From assembly GCF_902859765.1 (NCBI RefSeq), contig NZ_CADIJV010000020.1, positions 1 to 64,000 on the forward strand: DNA of 64,000 nt, read 5' to 3'. Below the pieces are notes generated by a model. The model had not been told where the DNA came from. It did no database searches and saw nothing but the letters and a program-made list of their open reading frames with translations. This document shows positions 52,841 to 61,320 of this stretch, one piece after another. The stretch is from Achromobacter pulmonis (GTDB lineage Bacteria; Pseudomonadota; Gammaproteobacteria; Burkholderiales; Burkholderiaceae_B). The position numbers were made by a program, and so were the translations under genes. Every line of letters begins with the position of its first letter. Position 1 is the stretch's first letter.

Positions 52841-53169
52841 TTCAGATTCCGGTGCTGGACGCAAACGACAGCTTGACCGAGGTCGAGCTGGACGGCGTTA
52901 CGTACTTTCTGGGCCTGGGCTGGAACAGCGAGTTCGAGGCCTGGGCCATGTCGATCGAGAACGCATACAACGAGGTTGTGGTTGCGGGAATCGCCCTGGT
53001 GCCTGACACGCCGCTGCTGGCGCAATATCGCCACCTCCCGGTCCCGGCCGGGGAGTTGATCGCGCTCGCGCCGGACAGACGCAACACGATCAGCCGCACG
53101 GCTTTGCCCAGTGGGGAGGTGGGCCTGATGTATGTGAGTGTCGAAGAGGTGCCCAATGCCGCGCTTTGA
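52837..53169 (+). CDS. Baseplate plug-like protein
   Basis: 110 residues. LDGVTYFLGLGWNSEFEAWA, NEVVVAGIALVPDTPLLAQY and PAGELIALAPDRR form a small beta protein like the plug (DUF6983) proteins of Pam3-type baseplates. Overlaps both neighbours. Confidence 0.65.
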   Translation: MIQIPVLDANDSLTEVELDGVTYFLGLGWNSEFEAWAMSIENAYNEVVVAGIALVPDTPLLAQYRHLPVPAGELIALAPDRRNTISRTALPSGEVGLMYVSVEEVPNAAL

Positions 53170-54073
53170 CCGGGTTTACAGGCTGCTGGTGGGAAAGCCG
53201 AACCAGAAGGGCGTGGAGATCGTGCAGCCGATTCGCATCACCTTCGACGTGCGCAAGGACACGCAAGAGGAGCCGAACGACCACACGATCCGCGTCTACA
53301 ACCTGGCCGCGCCTACCCGCCGCGCCCTGGAAGAGCCGGGCCTGCGCTGTGTGCTGTACGCGGGCTATTCGGGGGAGGGCGGGCCGCTGCTGATGGCGTC
53401 AGGGAGCGTGGTGTTCGCCTACACCAAGTTCGAACAGCCGGATGTGGTGACCGAGTTGATCGTCAAGGACGGCTACACCGAAGTGCGGGACACCGCCATC
53501 TCGATTGGTCTGGGGCCTGGGGCACAGGCCAGCGCCATCATCCGGGATATTGCCCGCCAGATGGGCCTTCCGCTCGTCATGGCTGACGACGTGCCGGACC
53601 GCCGCTGGCAACAGGGCTTTTCGTTCTATGGGGCGGCTCGAACTGCGCTGCACAAGGTCACGCAGGGCACCGGCCTTGAATGGTCGATCCAGAACCAGCA
53701 GCTGCAGGTTGTACAGCGCCGTGGGACGACGCGCCGCCAGGCCGTCGTGCTGGCCGCCGACACGGGCTTACTCGGCTTCCCCGAGCGCACCAGGGAGGCG
53801 GCGCGCGAAAAGGCGAAGGTGAAGGACCAGACCACGGGCGACAACGTCAACCTGGTCAGCGCCCAGCAGCAGCGCGACGGCTGGCGCGTGCAATCGCTGC
53901 TGTTGCCGACCCTGAATCCCGGCGATCTGGTGAAGCTGGAAAGCAAGAGCGTTGAGGCCTTCCTGCGGGTGGAAGGGCTGCAGCATTCGGGCGATAGCGC
54001 GGGCGGCAACTGGCAGACCGAGCTGCAGCTGGTGGACAGGTACGCGCCGCCAAAAACCAAGGCGAAGACATGA
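53156..54073 (+). CDS. Baseplate hub protein
   Basis: 305 residues from the ATG at 53156. GVEIVQPIRITFDVRKDTQE, DHTIRVYNLAAPTRRALEEP and ASAIIRDIARQMGLPLVMAD suggest a gp27/XkdQ-like hub in two barrel-like halves. It connects tube and spike. Confidence 0.75.
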   Translation: MPRFDRVYRLLVGKPNQKGVEIVQPIRITFDVRKDTQEEPNDHTIRVYNLAAPTRRALEEPGLRCVLYAGYSGEGGPLLMASGSVVFAYTKFEQPDVVTELIVKDGYTEVRDTAISIGLGPGAQASAIIRDIARQMGLPLVMADDVPDRRWQQGFSFYGAARTALHKVTQGTGLEWSIQNQQLQVVQRRGTTRRQAVVLAADTGLLGFPERTREAAREKAKVKDQTTGDNVNLVSAQQQRDGWRVQSLLLPTLNPGDLVKLESKSVEAFLRVEGLQHSGDSAGGNWQTELQLVDRYAPPKTKAKT

Positions 54074-54768
54074 ACAACCCAATTTCCGCGTTGCGCACAC
54101 TCATCTCGTCGGAACTGGCGGACGTTTACACAACGCTGCCGGGCGAAGTCGTGTCCTACGACGGCGTGACGGTCACCGCGCGGCCGGCGCTGGCCAAGCG
54201 TCTGGCCAATGGCGAAGTGCTGCAGGCGCCGTTGATCGTGCGAGTGCCCGTCCGGTGGTTCTCAGGCGATGTGAATGGCGCCCATGCGCTGATCTCTGTA
54301 CCGCTGAAGCCCGGCGATCCCGTCACGCTGTCCTTTTCTGCGAGGTCGTTGGAAAACTGGCTGGCCGGTGATAACGGGCCGCCGGATGATCCGCGACAGT
54401 TCGACCTCTCGGACGCCTTTGCATCTCCGGTTGTGCGGCCTGGCGCCGGCAAAGCGGACACCGAGAACGTCAGTATTCAGTACGGGCCGGGGTCGATGAA
54501 GATCGCCCCGGATGGAGCGCTGACCATCAAGGTGCCTCGCAAGCACGTGATCGCCGATGAGACGGTTTTCGACAGCAATGTGACCGTCAACGGGCTGCTC
54601 ACCTACACCCAGGGCATGAACGGCTCTGGCGGGAGCGGCGACGGCACGATCAACATCGACGGTAACGTCAACTTCCGCAACGGCGTCCTCACGCACAACG
54701 GCAAGAACGTGGGGGACACGCATAGGCATCCCAATGGCATGGGCGGCACGACGGAGGAGCCCATCTGA
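54070..54768 (+). CDS. Membrane-puncturing spike protein (Gp138 type)
   Basis: 232 residues. An OB-fold N-terminus (VSYDGVTVTARPALAKRLAN), then a triple-helix-like needle (VNGLLTYTQGMNGSGGSG, INIDGNVNFRNGVLTHNG) ending with THRHPNGMGGTTEEPI, where His-x-His could bind iron at the tip. It pierces the outer membrane. Overlaps both neighbours by 1-4 bp. Confidence 0.87.
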   Translation: MNNPISALRTLISSELADVYTTLPGEVVSYDGVTVTARPALAKRLANGEVLQAPLIVRVPVRWFSGDVNGAHALISVPLKPGDPVTLSFSARSLENWLAGDNGPPDDPRQFDLSDAFASPVVRPGAGKADTENVSIQYGPGSMKIAPDGALTIKVPRKHVIADETVFDSNVTVNGLLTYTQGMNGSGGSGDGTINIDGNVNFRNGVLTHNGKNVGDTHRHPNGMGGTTEEPI

Positions 54769-55136
54769 TGAGCGTAGACCTCCAGTTGTCTCCCGATCAT
54801 GACCTGGCGTTGGACCTGCTCGGCCGGACCTCCCTTGTCGACGGCGCGGAAAGAGTGGCGCAACAGATCAAAGTCACCCTGCTGGCGTTCCTGGGCGAGT
54901 GGTTCCTGGATACGTCATTCGGCGTGCCGTATTTCGATCAGGTCCTGGTGAAGAACCCTGACCGCGCGGCCATCGAGGCCGTGTTTCGCGCGCGGATCTT
55001 GGACGTGCCAGGCGTGTCACGCGTTCGCCGGCTGTCTCTGGCCATCGACCGGGCGCGGCGCGTATTGAGCGTCGAGTTTGAGGCTGATTCAGCCTACGGG
55101 CTGGCCAGGGGAACCGCCGAGTTCTCGGCGCCCTAA
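54768..55136 (+). CDS. Baseplate wedge protein (gp25/W-like)
   Basis: 122 residues. GAERVAQQIKVTLLAFLGEW, FLDTSFGVPYFDQVL and VSRVRRLSLAIDRARRVLSV match the gp25-like/DUF2634 baseplate component with lysozyme-like fold. Adjacent to the spike and baseplate J genes. Confidence 0.85.
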   Translation: MSVDLQLSPDHDLALDLLGRTSLVDGAERVAQQIKVTLLAFLGEWFLDTSFGVPYFDQVLVKNPDRAAIEAVFRARILDVPGVSRVRRLSLAIDRARRVLSVEFEADSAYGLARGTAEFSAP

Positions 55137-55160
55137 ATTTCTGAATCTTGAGGTTTTTCT

Positions 55161-56612
55161 ATGGCTTACGGCGTCACGCCGGACGGCTTCGTCCGCATGC
55201 GCCTGCCGGAAGTCCGGCAGGAGATTGTTGAGGACCTGCGCGCGCGGCTGTTGGCCGCCGGCTACAGCCAGAGCGTGGAGACGCGGCCCGATAGTGTCAC
55301 GGGCCTGCTGATCGACACCTTTGCCGAGCGCGAGGCGGCCCTTTGGGAGCAAATGGAGGGGGTATACCTGTCCATGTACCCCGGCTCGGCCACCGGCGCG
55401 TCGCTGGACCGGTCGGTGTCCTTCACCGGGGTGCGGCGCCTGGCAGACGAGCGGTCCCGCGCATATGTGGTGCTGTACGGCGCGGCGGGGACGATGGTGC
55501 GCGCCGGTGCCCGTGTGCGGCATCGCGTGAGCCAAAACCTATGGGAACTCGCCGCCGACACCGCCATCTTGGCGGGGGCCGCGGCTGATATCACGTTGCA
55601 GCCGGCGCCGGCGCCCAGCACCGTCTACACGGTGACCGTGGATGGCCAGCCCTATTCGTACACCTCGATGGCCACCACCAACCTTCCGGCAATCCTGGGC
55701 GGCTTGGTCGCCGCACTGGAGCCGAGCGGCTTGGCGGTGTCCAGCGACGGGGCGACTATTCGCGCGGCTACCGACGGGCGCATCGCGCGTGCGTTCACCT
55801 GGTCGAGCCAGCTCGAGCTCGTCCGCCTCGGTTCGCCGGCGCTGGTGCTGTCCGACGGCGCGTCCGAGGAGGGCGCCGCACCTGGTGACCTGAACGGTAT
55901 TGTGACGGCGGTAGAAGGCTGGGACGCCGTCGATAACCTTCAAGCCGGCGTTGCGGGTAGGCTGGCGGAGAACGACGCCGCGCTTAGGGCGCGGTATCCC
56001 ACCGGGTTGTTCCGCCTCGGAGCCGCCACACTGCCGAGCCTGGCGCCCAACATCCGAGACAAGGTGCCAGGCGTGCGCGCGCTGCGCGTTTTCTCGAATG
56101 ATGGCGATACGGTCGACGCCGCGGGCCGGCCGCCGCATTCTGTGCATGCCGTGGTGGACGGCGGCCTGGACGATGAAGTCGCGGCGGCCATTTTCCGGGT
56201 CAAGGGCGGCGGCATCGATACCCACGGCGCGGTGCTTGTGATCGTGACTGATGGTGAGGGAGCCAAGCACCCGATCAGATTCGACCGCCCCGCAAGGGTC
56301 TATGTGTGGGTTTCGTGCGCTGTGACGCTGCTGCCGCCATCGGAACAGGCGTTTCCGCCTGACGGGTTCGAAACGATCGCGGCGAACCTCGCAGCGGCCG
56401 GAGAGGGCTTCTCCATCGGCGACGATGTGATCCGGCAGCGCCTGTTCGGCGCGATATACAGGACGCCCGGAATTTCCTCGGTCGACCTGCGGCTGGCCTT
56501 CTCGACCGACCCGGCTTTCGTTCCGGCCCCGGATGACTACGTAGACGCCAACATTGAAATCCTGGATTCGCAGGTGGCGGCCTTCGACCTATCTCGTATC
56601 AAGGTGACCTGA
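55161..56612 (+). CDS. Baseplate J-like protein (gp47)
   Basis: 483 residues. The N-terminus (GFVRMRLPEVRQEIVEDLRA, DSVTGLLIDTFAEREAALWE) and middle (GVRRLADERSRAYVVLYGAA) match baseplate J. It forms the wedge with the preceding and following proteins. The ATG at 55161 follows a TTGAGGTTTTTCT leader. Confidence 0.93.
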   Translation: MAYGVTPDGFVRMRLPEVRQEIVEDLRARLLAAGYSQSVETRPDSVTGLLIDTFAEREAALWEQMEGVYLSMYPGSATGASLDRSVSFTGVRRLADERSRAYVVLYGAAGTMVRAGARVRHRVSQNLWELAADTAILAGAAADITLQPAPAPSTVYTVTVDGQPYSYTSMATTNLPAILGGLVAALEPSGLAVSSDGATIRAATDGRIARAFTWSSQLELVRLGSPALVLSDGASEEGAAPGDLNGIVTAVEGWDAVDNLQAGVAGRLAENDAALRARYPTGLFRLGAATLPSLAPNIRDKVPGVRALRVFSNDGDTVDAAGRPPHSVHAVVDGGLDDEVAAAIFRVKGGGIDTHGAVLVIVTDGEGAKHPIRFDRPARVYVWVSCAVTLLPPSEQAFPPDGFETIAANLAAAGEGFSIGDDVIRQRLFGAIYRTPGISSVDLRLAFSTDPAFVPAPDDYVDANIEILDSQVAAFDLSRIKVT

Positions 56613-57277
56613 TGGACCTACAACAGGATCATGCCGGCATTGCCTGGTCGCATTGGCTCGGGCAGTTTCAAGGGAAGCGGCGCATCGAAGCGCTGGTCAA
56701 GGCGCTCATGAAGCCCGCCAACGGCCTGCAGGGCGCGCTGCGCGCAATGTACGAAGAACGGTGGCTGGACACGGCCGTGGGGCAGCAATTGGACGGCATC
56801 GGCGAGATCGTGGGGCTGCCCCGCGTCATCGACGAGGCGATCTATGTGCAGTTCTTTGGCTTCGCCGGGCAGCCGAACGTCACCGGGTTCGGCCAGGCGA
56901 GGCTTCGCCGCGCCAACGAGCGGCCTGTTTCCGGATCGACCAGATTGATGGACGCCGAATACAGAAAGCTCCTGTACTGGAAGATTGCCCTAAACAACGG
57001 GCACGGGACCACCCCCGAGATCTCCGCCTCCCTGAAGCCGATCTTCGACGTGTCGCGCGTGATCGTCCAGGACGCGGGCAACGCCAAGATCCGGATCTGG
57101 GTGAGCCGCATCCCGGGGCCGAACGACCCTCTGATGGCAAACCCATACAAATGGGTTCCCAAGGCCGCAGGCGTCGGCGTGCAAATTATCTCTGGCTCGA
57201 CGGAAAAGCCCTTTGGCTTCCGCGAGCAGGGTTTCTATGGCTTTGGCGTCGGCGTGCTGGCGCGAGGAATTCACTGA
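56612..57277 (+). CDS. Baseplate / tail protein (DUF2612 type)
   Basis: 221 residues. GLQGALRAMYEERWLDTAVG, QLDGIGEIVGLPRVIDEAIY and YRKLLYWKIALNNGHGTTPE match DUF2612 proteins that join the wedge to fibres. Start and stop overlap the neighbours by one base. Confidence 0.88.
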   Translation: MDLQQDHAGIAWSHWLGQFQGKRRIEALVKALMKPANGLQGALRAMYEERWLDTAVGQQLDGIGEIVGLPRVIDEAIYVQFFGFAGQPNVTGFGQARLRRANERPVSGSTRLMDAEYRKLLYWKIALNNGHGTTPEISASLKPIFDVSRVIVQDAGNAKIRIWVSRIPGPNDPLMANPYKWVPKAAGVGVQIISGSTEKPFGFREQGFYGFGVGVLARGIH

Positions 57278-58620
57278 TGGCAGACACCAATTTTTTCGAA
57301 CTGTTCACCGTCACCTGGGCGCAGGCCGGCACGGTCGATGTGATCACGGACGTGCAGTACAAGACCGGCTGGACCTACATCGGGTCGTTGCCGCCGACCG
57401 TCGAGCAGTTCAACAAGGTTCAGCAGCTCAACGATGAAAAGATGGGCTGGATCTACCGCCAACTGGCCGCGGTCGCCGCGCTGACCGGCCGGCCGCTGTC
57501 CGCGGCAGGGGATGACGCGATTTCGTTCGCGCTGCAGAACCTCAACGCGTCCAATCTCAGTGCGGGCACCGTGCCGGTGGCCAGGCTCGCCGGCACGGCT
57601 TCGTCACTGACTGCGGGGGCGGCAACGAAGCTGGCCGTCAGCCGAAGCTTTTCCGTCGAGGGTGGTGCAACCGCCGCGGCGCAAGCATTCGACGGCACCG
57701 GGGACGTGAAACTGACCGTGACCGCCCTTGATGTGGGCAAGGCGAATGCGGGGGTCCTGGCCGTGGCGCGCGGTGGCACGGGCCTCGGCGCCGTGGCCGC
57801 GGGCGATTATCTGGTAGGGACTGGGGGCGGCGCGCTGGCGACGAAGACGCCCGTCCAGGTGTTGAGCCACATTGGCGGCGCGCCACTGGACTCTCCCGGT
57901 TTGACCGGTGCGCCAACCGCGCCCACGCCCGCTGCGACCGATCGCAGCACCAGGATCGCCACGACCGCATTCGTGGCCGGGAATTTCCCTCGGCTTTATT
58001 CGATCGCCGCGCTTCCTGCCCAGGACGTCGGCCCGATTATCGTCATCGAGTGCGCCGAGGTCTGGACCTGGTCGGTGAGCCAATATTTCACCGGCTACCG
58101 CTCGCCACTTTGCGGGCGACCGCTCGATGGGCACACCGCGACGCCGCTGGCCAGCGAGGTTGACGCAATCGGCGGGCTGCTGTCGAAAGTTGACTATGCG
58201 CCACTCTGGGGCTACGCCCAGGAACAAGGCCTCGTCAAGACCGAGGCCGTATGGCAGGCCAACCGGGGCGCGCATTGGTTCACGGACTATTCGGCGACCC
58301 AGTTCCGCGTGCCGGATCTGCGCGATATGTTCCGCCGTTTCACCGGAACTGACGCTGACACTGCAAATGCGAGAGCGCTGGCGAGCCGCCAGACGGATGC
58401 AATCCAGGGCGGCTCTGGCACACTTGGCCCTGTCGTATTCTCCGGATCCGTGGCCGCCGGGACAGGACCCTTTACCGTAGATGCGGGACTGGGTGCGACG
58501 TTCGCCAGCGGAACGTCCGGCAATGTCAGAACCGTTTCTTACGACCTGGCGAGAGTGGCGCGCACGGCACTTGAAACTCGGCCCGTCAACGTCGCTTTTT
58601 ACCCCCGAATTCATGCGTAG
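57277..58620 (+). CDS. Tail fibre protein with switchable C-terminus
   Basis: 447 residues. The N-terminal part (TDVQYKTGWTYIGSLPPTVE, RQLAAVAALTGRPLSAAGDD) attaches to the baseplate; Gly/Ala-rich repeats follow, then a distal receptor part (FTDYSATQFRVPDLRDMFRR). From residue 361 onward the coding DNA lies within a 36-bp inverted repeat pair, so the last 86 residues (ending VNVAFYPRIHA) can be exchanged for the silent version on the other strand. Confidence 0.9.
   Translation: MADTNFFELFTVTWAQAGTVDVITDVQYKTGWTYIGSLPPTVEQFNKVQQLNDEKMGWIYRQLAAVAALTGRPLSAAGDDAISFALQNLNASNLSAGTVPVARLAGTASSLTAGAATKLAVSRSFSVEGGATAAAQAFDGTGDVKLTVTALDVGKANAGVLAVARGGTGLGAVAAGDYLVGTGGGALATKTPVQVLSHIGGAPLDSPGLTGAPTAPTPAATDRSTRIATTAFVAGNFPRLYSIAALPAQDVGPIIVIECAEVWTWSVSQYFTGYRSPLCGRPLDGHTATPLASEVDAIGGLLSKVDYAPLWGYAQEQGLVKTEAVWQANRGAHWFTDYSATQFRVPDLRDMFRRFTGTDADTANARALASRQTDAIQGGSGTLGPVVFSGSVAAGTGPFTVDAGLGATFASGTSGNVRTVSYDLARVARTALETRPVNVAFYPRIHA
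58359..58394 (+). repeat. Left inverted repeat of the tail-fibre switch
   Basis: 36 bp identical in reverse to 58810-58845. Encodes TANARALASRQT of the fibre. Contains CTGGCG-AGC-CGCCAG (58378-58392), a perfect 15-bp palindrome, as likely crossover core. Confidence 0.92.
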
Positions 58621-58622
58621 TT

Positions 58623-58844
58623 TTATGCATGAATGCGAGGGTGATAGGCCGTGTTCTGGGGCCTGTTCTCCGCGCCTCCCGCCTCGCCGATGTACGTCGA
58701 ACTGGTGCCGGATCCCGCGCCCGTATTCAGCCCAAACAGACCGCCGCCGGCCGGGTTCGCCGACATCAAGTAGCCAAGCAGCTGATGGCGATGTGCCTGC
58801 AATGCACCGGTCTGGCGGCTCGCCAGCGCTCTCGCATTTGCAGT
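58623..58844 (-). pseudogene. Silent alternative tail-fibre C-terminus (invertible cassette)
   Basis: Read leftward from the right inverted repeat, in the fibre's frame, it encodes ANARALASRQT, then GALQAHRHQLLGYLMSANPA and so on to NTAYHPRIHA and TAA. The ending parallels NVAFYPRIHA of the active copy, and both stops face each other 2 bp apart. It has no start codon or ribosome site: it is a storage cassette, expressed only after inversion. Inversion would give a 434-residue fibre. Confidence 0.88.
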
Positions 58845-58845
58845 G
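58810..58845 (-). repeat. Right inverted repeat of the tail-fibre switch
   Basis: Perfect 36-bp inverted copy of 58359-58394. Just outside it lies the fibre-assembly gene. Inversion between the two exchanges about 415 bp. Confidence 0.92.
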
Positions 58846-58874
58846 CAAGTATCAATTTTCTAGGAGAACGAAGT

Positions 58875-59231
58875 ATGCAGAAAGACGTATTTCAGACCGA
58901 TGATGACGGCCTGTACCTTTACAAATCGGTGGCCAACGAGCTGGCGCTCACGCCTGGCGCGTTCAATATCCCGTTTGGCGCGTACGAGGATACGCCGCCG
59001 ATGCCGCTGAGCGGGAAGTGGCCGAGGCGCGTGGGCGGCGCATGGGTCATGGTCGAGGACTATCGCACCACGCCTCTTTGGGTGGTGGAAACGGGCGCGC
59101 CGTATTCGATCGGCGGCGAGCATGACGGCGCATCCGGACAGGTCAGCTACCCCGGTTGGGGGCCGTTGCCGGCTTGGCTGACGACGGTGGAGCCGTCTCG
59201 CGAAGTTGCCGGTGCCGACGCGGAGGGGTAG
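58875..59231 (+). CDS. Tail-fibre assembly-like protein
   Basis: 118 residues. The ATG at 58875 has AGGAGA upstream. FQTDDDGLYLYKSVANELAL, PFGAYEDTPPMPLSGKWPRR and WVVETGAPYSIGGEHDG fit small tail-fibre-associated or assembly proteins. It lies outside the invertible segment, so it would serve both fibre forms. Confidence 0.68.
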   Translation: MQKDVFQTDDDGLYLYKSVANELALTPGAFNIPFGAYEDTPPMPLSGKWPRRVGGAWVMVEDYRTTPLWVVETGAPYSIGGEHDGASGQVSYPGWGPLPAWLTTVEPSREVAGADAEG

Positions 59232-59233
59232 AG

Positions 59234-60256
59234 CTACGCAGCCAGCGGCATGGCCTCTAGTTCGATTTCGCGTTCGCGGCGCATTTCTTCAAGCTGCTTC
59301 CGGCCGAGTGGACTGCGGGCCAGCTTCTGCGCCAGCTCGCGCCCGTGTGGATGGTAGTAGCGCAGCAGCATGCGAGTGTCGACGTTGCCGTTGACCTTCG
59401 CCAGTTCGTGGATCTGGAACACCGTCGCCAGCTGTGAGGTGCCTTCGTGCCGCAGATCGTGAAACCGCAGGTCCCGGAAGTATGCGGCGTTGGGCCGGCG
59501 GCCGTGAAGCCGGCAGATGCCCTCATACCGGAGCCGGGCGCGCCGGCGAGCGCGAATGAAGGCGCGGGTAACGGAGCCCGGTTGCATCGTGAAGATGCGG
59601 CCCCGCATCGGTTTGCCTGTGACCCAGCGGCGCAGGGCCTCCCGCGCTCGAGGCGTTAGGGGTACATCGCGGGCGCGGCCGTTCTTCGTATGCGGCAGAT
59701 GGACGACGCCGTGCATGAGGTCCAGGTGCTCGCGCTGAATGCCGACGACCTCGGAGCGGCGCATACCGGTTTCCTTGGCGACGGTCAGGATCGTCGGCAG
59801 CTCTGCGGATCGGGTGGCGCGAATGATCCATTCCAGCTCTTTGCGCGGGCAGTCGTCGTCGGAGACGCCTCGCAGCGTGATCCGGTCGAATAGGCGCCGG
59901 TCGCGCGCGTCGTCGACCGCCGGCCGCCGCACAAGCTGGACGGGATTGGCCAGTTGGTCAAAGCCCCAGTCCTTGCGGATCACCGTGTAGACGTGCGACA
60001 GGAAGGCCATGCGCCGCACCACGGTGGCCGGCGCCCGGTCCTTGAGCCATTCGTCGCGCAATTCCGTCAGGTCGGAGCTGCGGATGCGATCGACAGGACG
60101 GATGGCAAGGCGCGTCGCGCGCCAGATCCGCGCGATGGATTGTTCGGAGACGTGCCCCTTCTTGGTGGCTGAAACCTCGGCCAGATAGCGCGTGAGCGCG
60201 TCGGCAAGGGTCGGGGCGGGCTTTCGGCGGGGCTGTCGGCGGGACCAGGGTTTCAT
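59234..60256 (-). CDS. Tyrosine recombinase, probable tail-fibre invertase
   Basis: 340 residues. Catalytic residues: Arg166 (TGMRRSEVVGI), Lys191 (HTKNGRARDVPL), His266/Arg269 (FHDLRHEGTSQLA) and Tyr300 (MLLRYYHPHG). The position usually filled by His or Trp is Asn291 (KVNGNVDTRM). It is a tyrosine recombinase, not a serine invertase like Gin. A separate integrase already serves the att sites, and this one lies 390 bp from the inverted repeats in antisense, as Rci lies next to the R64 shufflon; it most probably inverts the fibre cassette. The ATG at 60256 was chosen for length; its ribosome site is weak. Confidence 0.85.
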   Translation of the reverse strand: MKPWSRRQPRRKPAPTLADALTRYLAEVSATKKGHVSEQSIARIWRATRLAIRPVDRIRSSDLTELRDEWLKDRAPATVVRRMAFLSHVYTVIRKDWGFDQLANPVQLVRRPAVDDARDRRLFDRITLRGVSDDDCPRKELEWIIRATRSAELPTILTVAKETGMRRSEVVGIQREHLDLMHGVVHLPHTKNGRARDVPLTPRAREALRRWVTGKPMRGRIFTMQPGSVTRAFIRARRRARLRYEGICRLHGRRPNAAYFRDLRFHDLRHEGTSQLATVFQIHELAKVNGNVDTRMLLRYYHPHGRELAQKLARSPLGRKQLEEMRREREIELEAMPLAA

Positions 60257-60310
60257 CGGGGCAAAAGCCCCAGGTTGTAGCGCAATTCTATTTTTCTTGT
60301 TGTACCTACC

Positions 60311-60333
60311 CCCGCCACTGGCGGGTTTTTTTT
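60311..60333 (+). terminator. Terminator between recombinase and lysis genes
   Basis: CCCGCC-ACT-GGCGGG stem followed by eight T on the plus strand, 50 bp before the lysis genes. It would end transcripts coming from the tail genes unless antitermination acts. Confidence 0.75.
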
Positions 60334-60382
60334 GACGTAACGGGAGGCAGACATGCACACCGTCAACAGGAGCAGGGAGATT

Positions 60383-60826
60383 ATGGAACCGAGTTCCACA
60401 GGGTTGGGCGGCTGGGCGGCCGTGAAAATCGCCTTGGCGTTTGGGCTGCCTGCGGCTCTCGCGGCCATTCTGGGCATGCTCATCATGCCGCCGCGGTCGC
60501 CGCAGGAGTTCGTCAAGCGCACGATTTGCACGGTGTCGTGTTCCTTCATCTTCGGCCCGATCCTGGCGATTGCGGTCTTGTCCTGGCGCCCATCGTTGAT
60601 GGAAACGGCGCACTGGGTTGCAGCCAGAAGCGGCGGGGGCGAAGAGAGGCTGCTGGCCCTGTTCTACGTGCTGGGGCCGTGCATGCTGTTGGCCGGGCTG
60701 CCGGCGTGGTGGGTGCTGGGTGCCTATATGCGCTGGATGGCGAGCATGCGGCAAAAGGGTTTTCTGGAATGGATCGCTGACGTGCGGGCGAAGTTGCTCG
60801 GCGCGCGGCCTGGCGGGGAGGGCTGA
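60383..60826 (+). CDS. Holin-like membrane protein
   Basis: 147 residues from the ATG at 60383, which has AGGGAG upstream. Three hydrophobic segments: VKIALAFGLPAALAAILGML, SFIFGPILAIAVLSW and LLALFYVLGPCMLLAGLPAW, with a basic tail. It is first in the lysis cluster, so it probably makes the membrane lesion that releases the endolysin. An in-frame ATG at 60353 is possible. Confidence 0.72.
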   Translation: MEPSSTGLGGWAAVKIALAFGLPAALAAILGMLIMPPRSPQEFVKRTICTVSCSFIFGPILAIAVLSWRPSLMETAHWVAARSGGGEERLLALFYVLGPCMLLAGLPAWWVLGAYMRWMASMRQKGFLEWIADVRAKLLGARPGGEG

Positions 60827-60828
60827 TC

Positions 60829-61320
60829 ATGGATCCGAAGACGATCATCGAGGCCGCAATTAAGCCCGCGCTGGCGCTGCTGCCGGCGCGCATGGACACG
60901 CCGGCGGCGTGCGTCATGCTGCTGGCCATCGGCCTGCAGGAAAGCCGGTTCATGCATCGCCAGCAGATCGGCGGACCGGCGCGCGGCTTCTGGCAGTTCG
61001 AGAAGGGCACCCGTGCGAGCCGTGGCGGCGTGTGGGGCGTGTTCCTGCATGCGGCGAGCAAGGATCACCTGCCGGCGCTGTGCAAGGCCCGCAGCGTGGC
61101 GTGCGATCCGGACGTGATCTATGCCGCGCTCGAATACGACGACGTGCTGGCCGCCGGTGTGGCGCGGCTGCTGCTGTGGACCGATCCGAAGGCGCTGCCG
61201 GCCGTGGGCGACGCGGACGCGGGGTGGGCGTTGTACCTGCGCACCTGGCGGCCCGGTCGCCCGCATCCGCAGACCTGGGCGGAGCTGTACCGTCAGGCCG
61301 CCGCCGAGGTGCGCCCGTGA
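60829..61320 (+). CDS. Phage endolysin (transglycosylase-like)
   Basis: 163 residues. MLLAIGLQESRFMHRQQIGG carries the catalytic Glu and a GPARGFWQFEKG motif as in SLT-like muramidases; the rest is helical (DVIYAALEYDDVLAAGVARL). No signal peptide, so export needs the holin. Overlaps Rz by 4 bp. Confidence 0.78.
   Translation: MDPKTIIEAAIKPALALLPARMDTPAACVMLLAIGLQESRFMHRQQIGGPARGFWQFEKGTRASRGGVWGVFLHAASKDHLPALCKARSVACDPDVIYAALEYDDVLAAGVARLLLWTDPKALPAVGDADAGWALYLRTWRPGRPHPQTWAELYRQAAAEVRP

Noticed and set aside
57604-58848. 414-codon minus-strand ORF opposite the tail fibre
   Set aside because: Only its neighbour frame at 58623-58844 has fibre-like sequence; the rest is antisense shadow.
57277-59231. 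Diversity-generating retroelement as in Bordetella phage BPP-1
   Set aside because: No reverse transcriptase, no template repeat and no adenine-rich variable repeat are seen. The repeat near the fibre gene is inverted and perfect, which fits inversion.
59234-60256. The second tyrosine recombinase as a remnant of another integrated element
   Set aside because: It has intact catalytic residues, no att-like repeats flank it, and it lies beside the inverted repeats, so a role in inversion is simpler. Not fully excluded.
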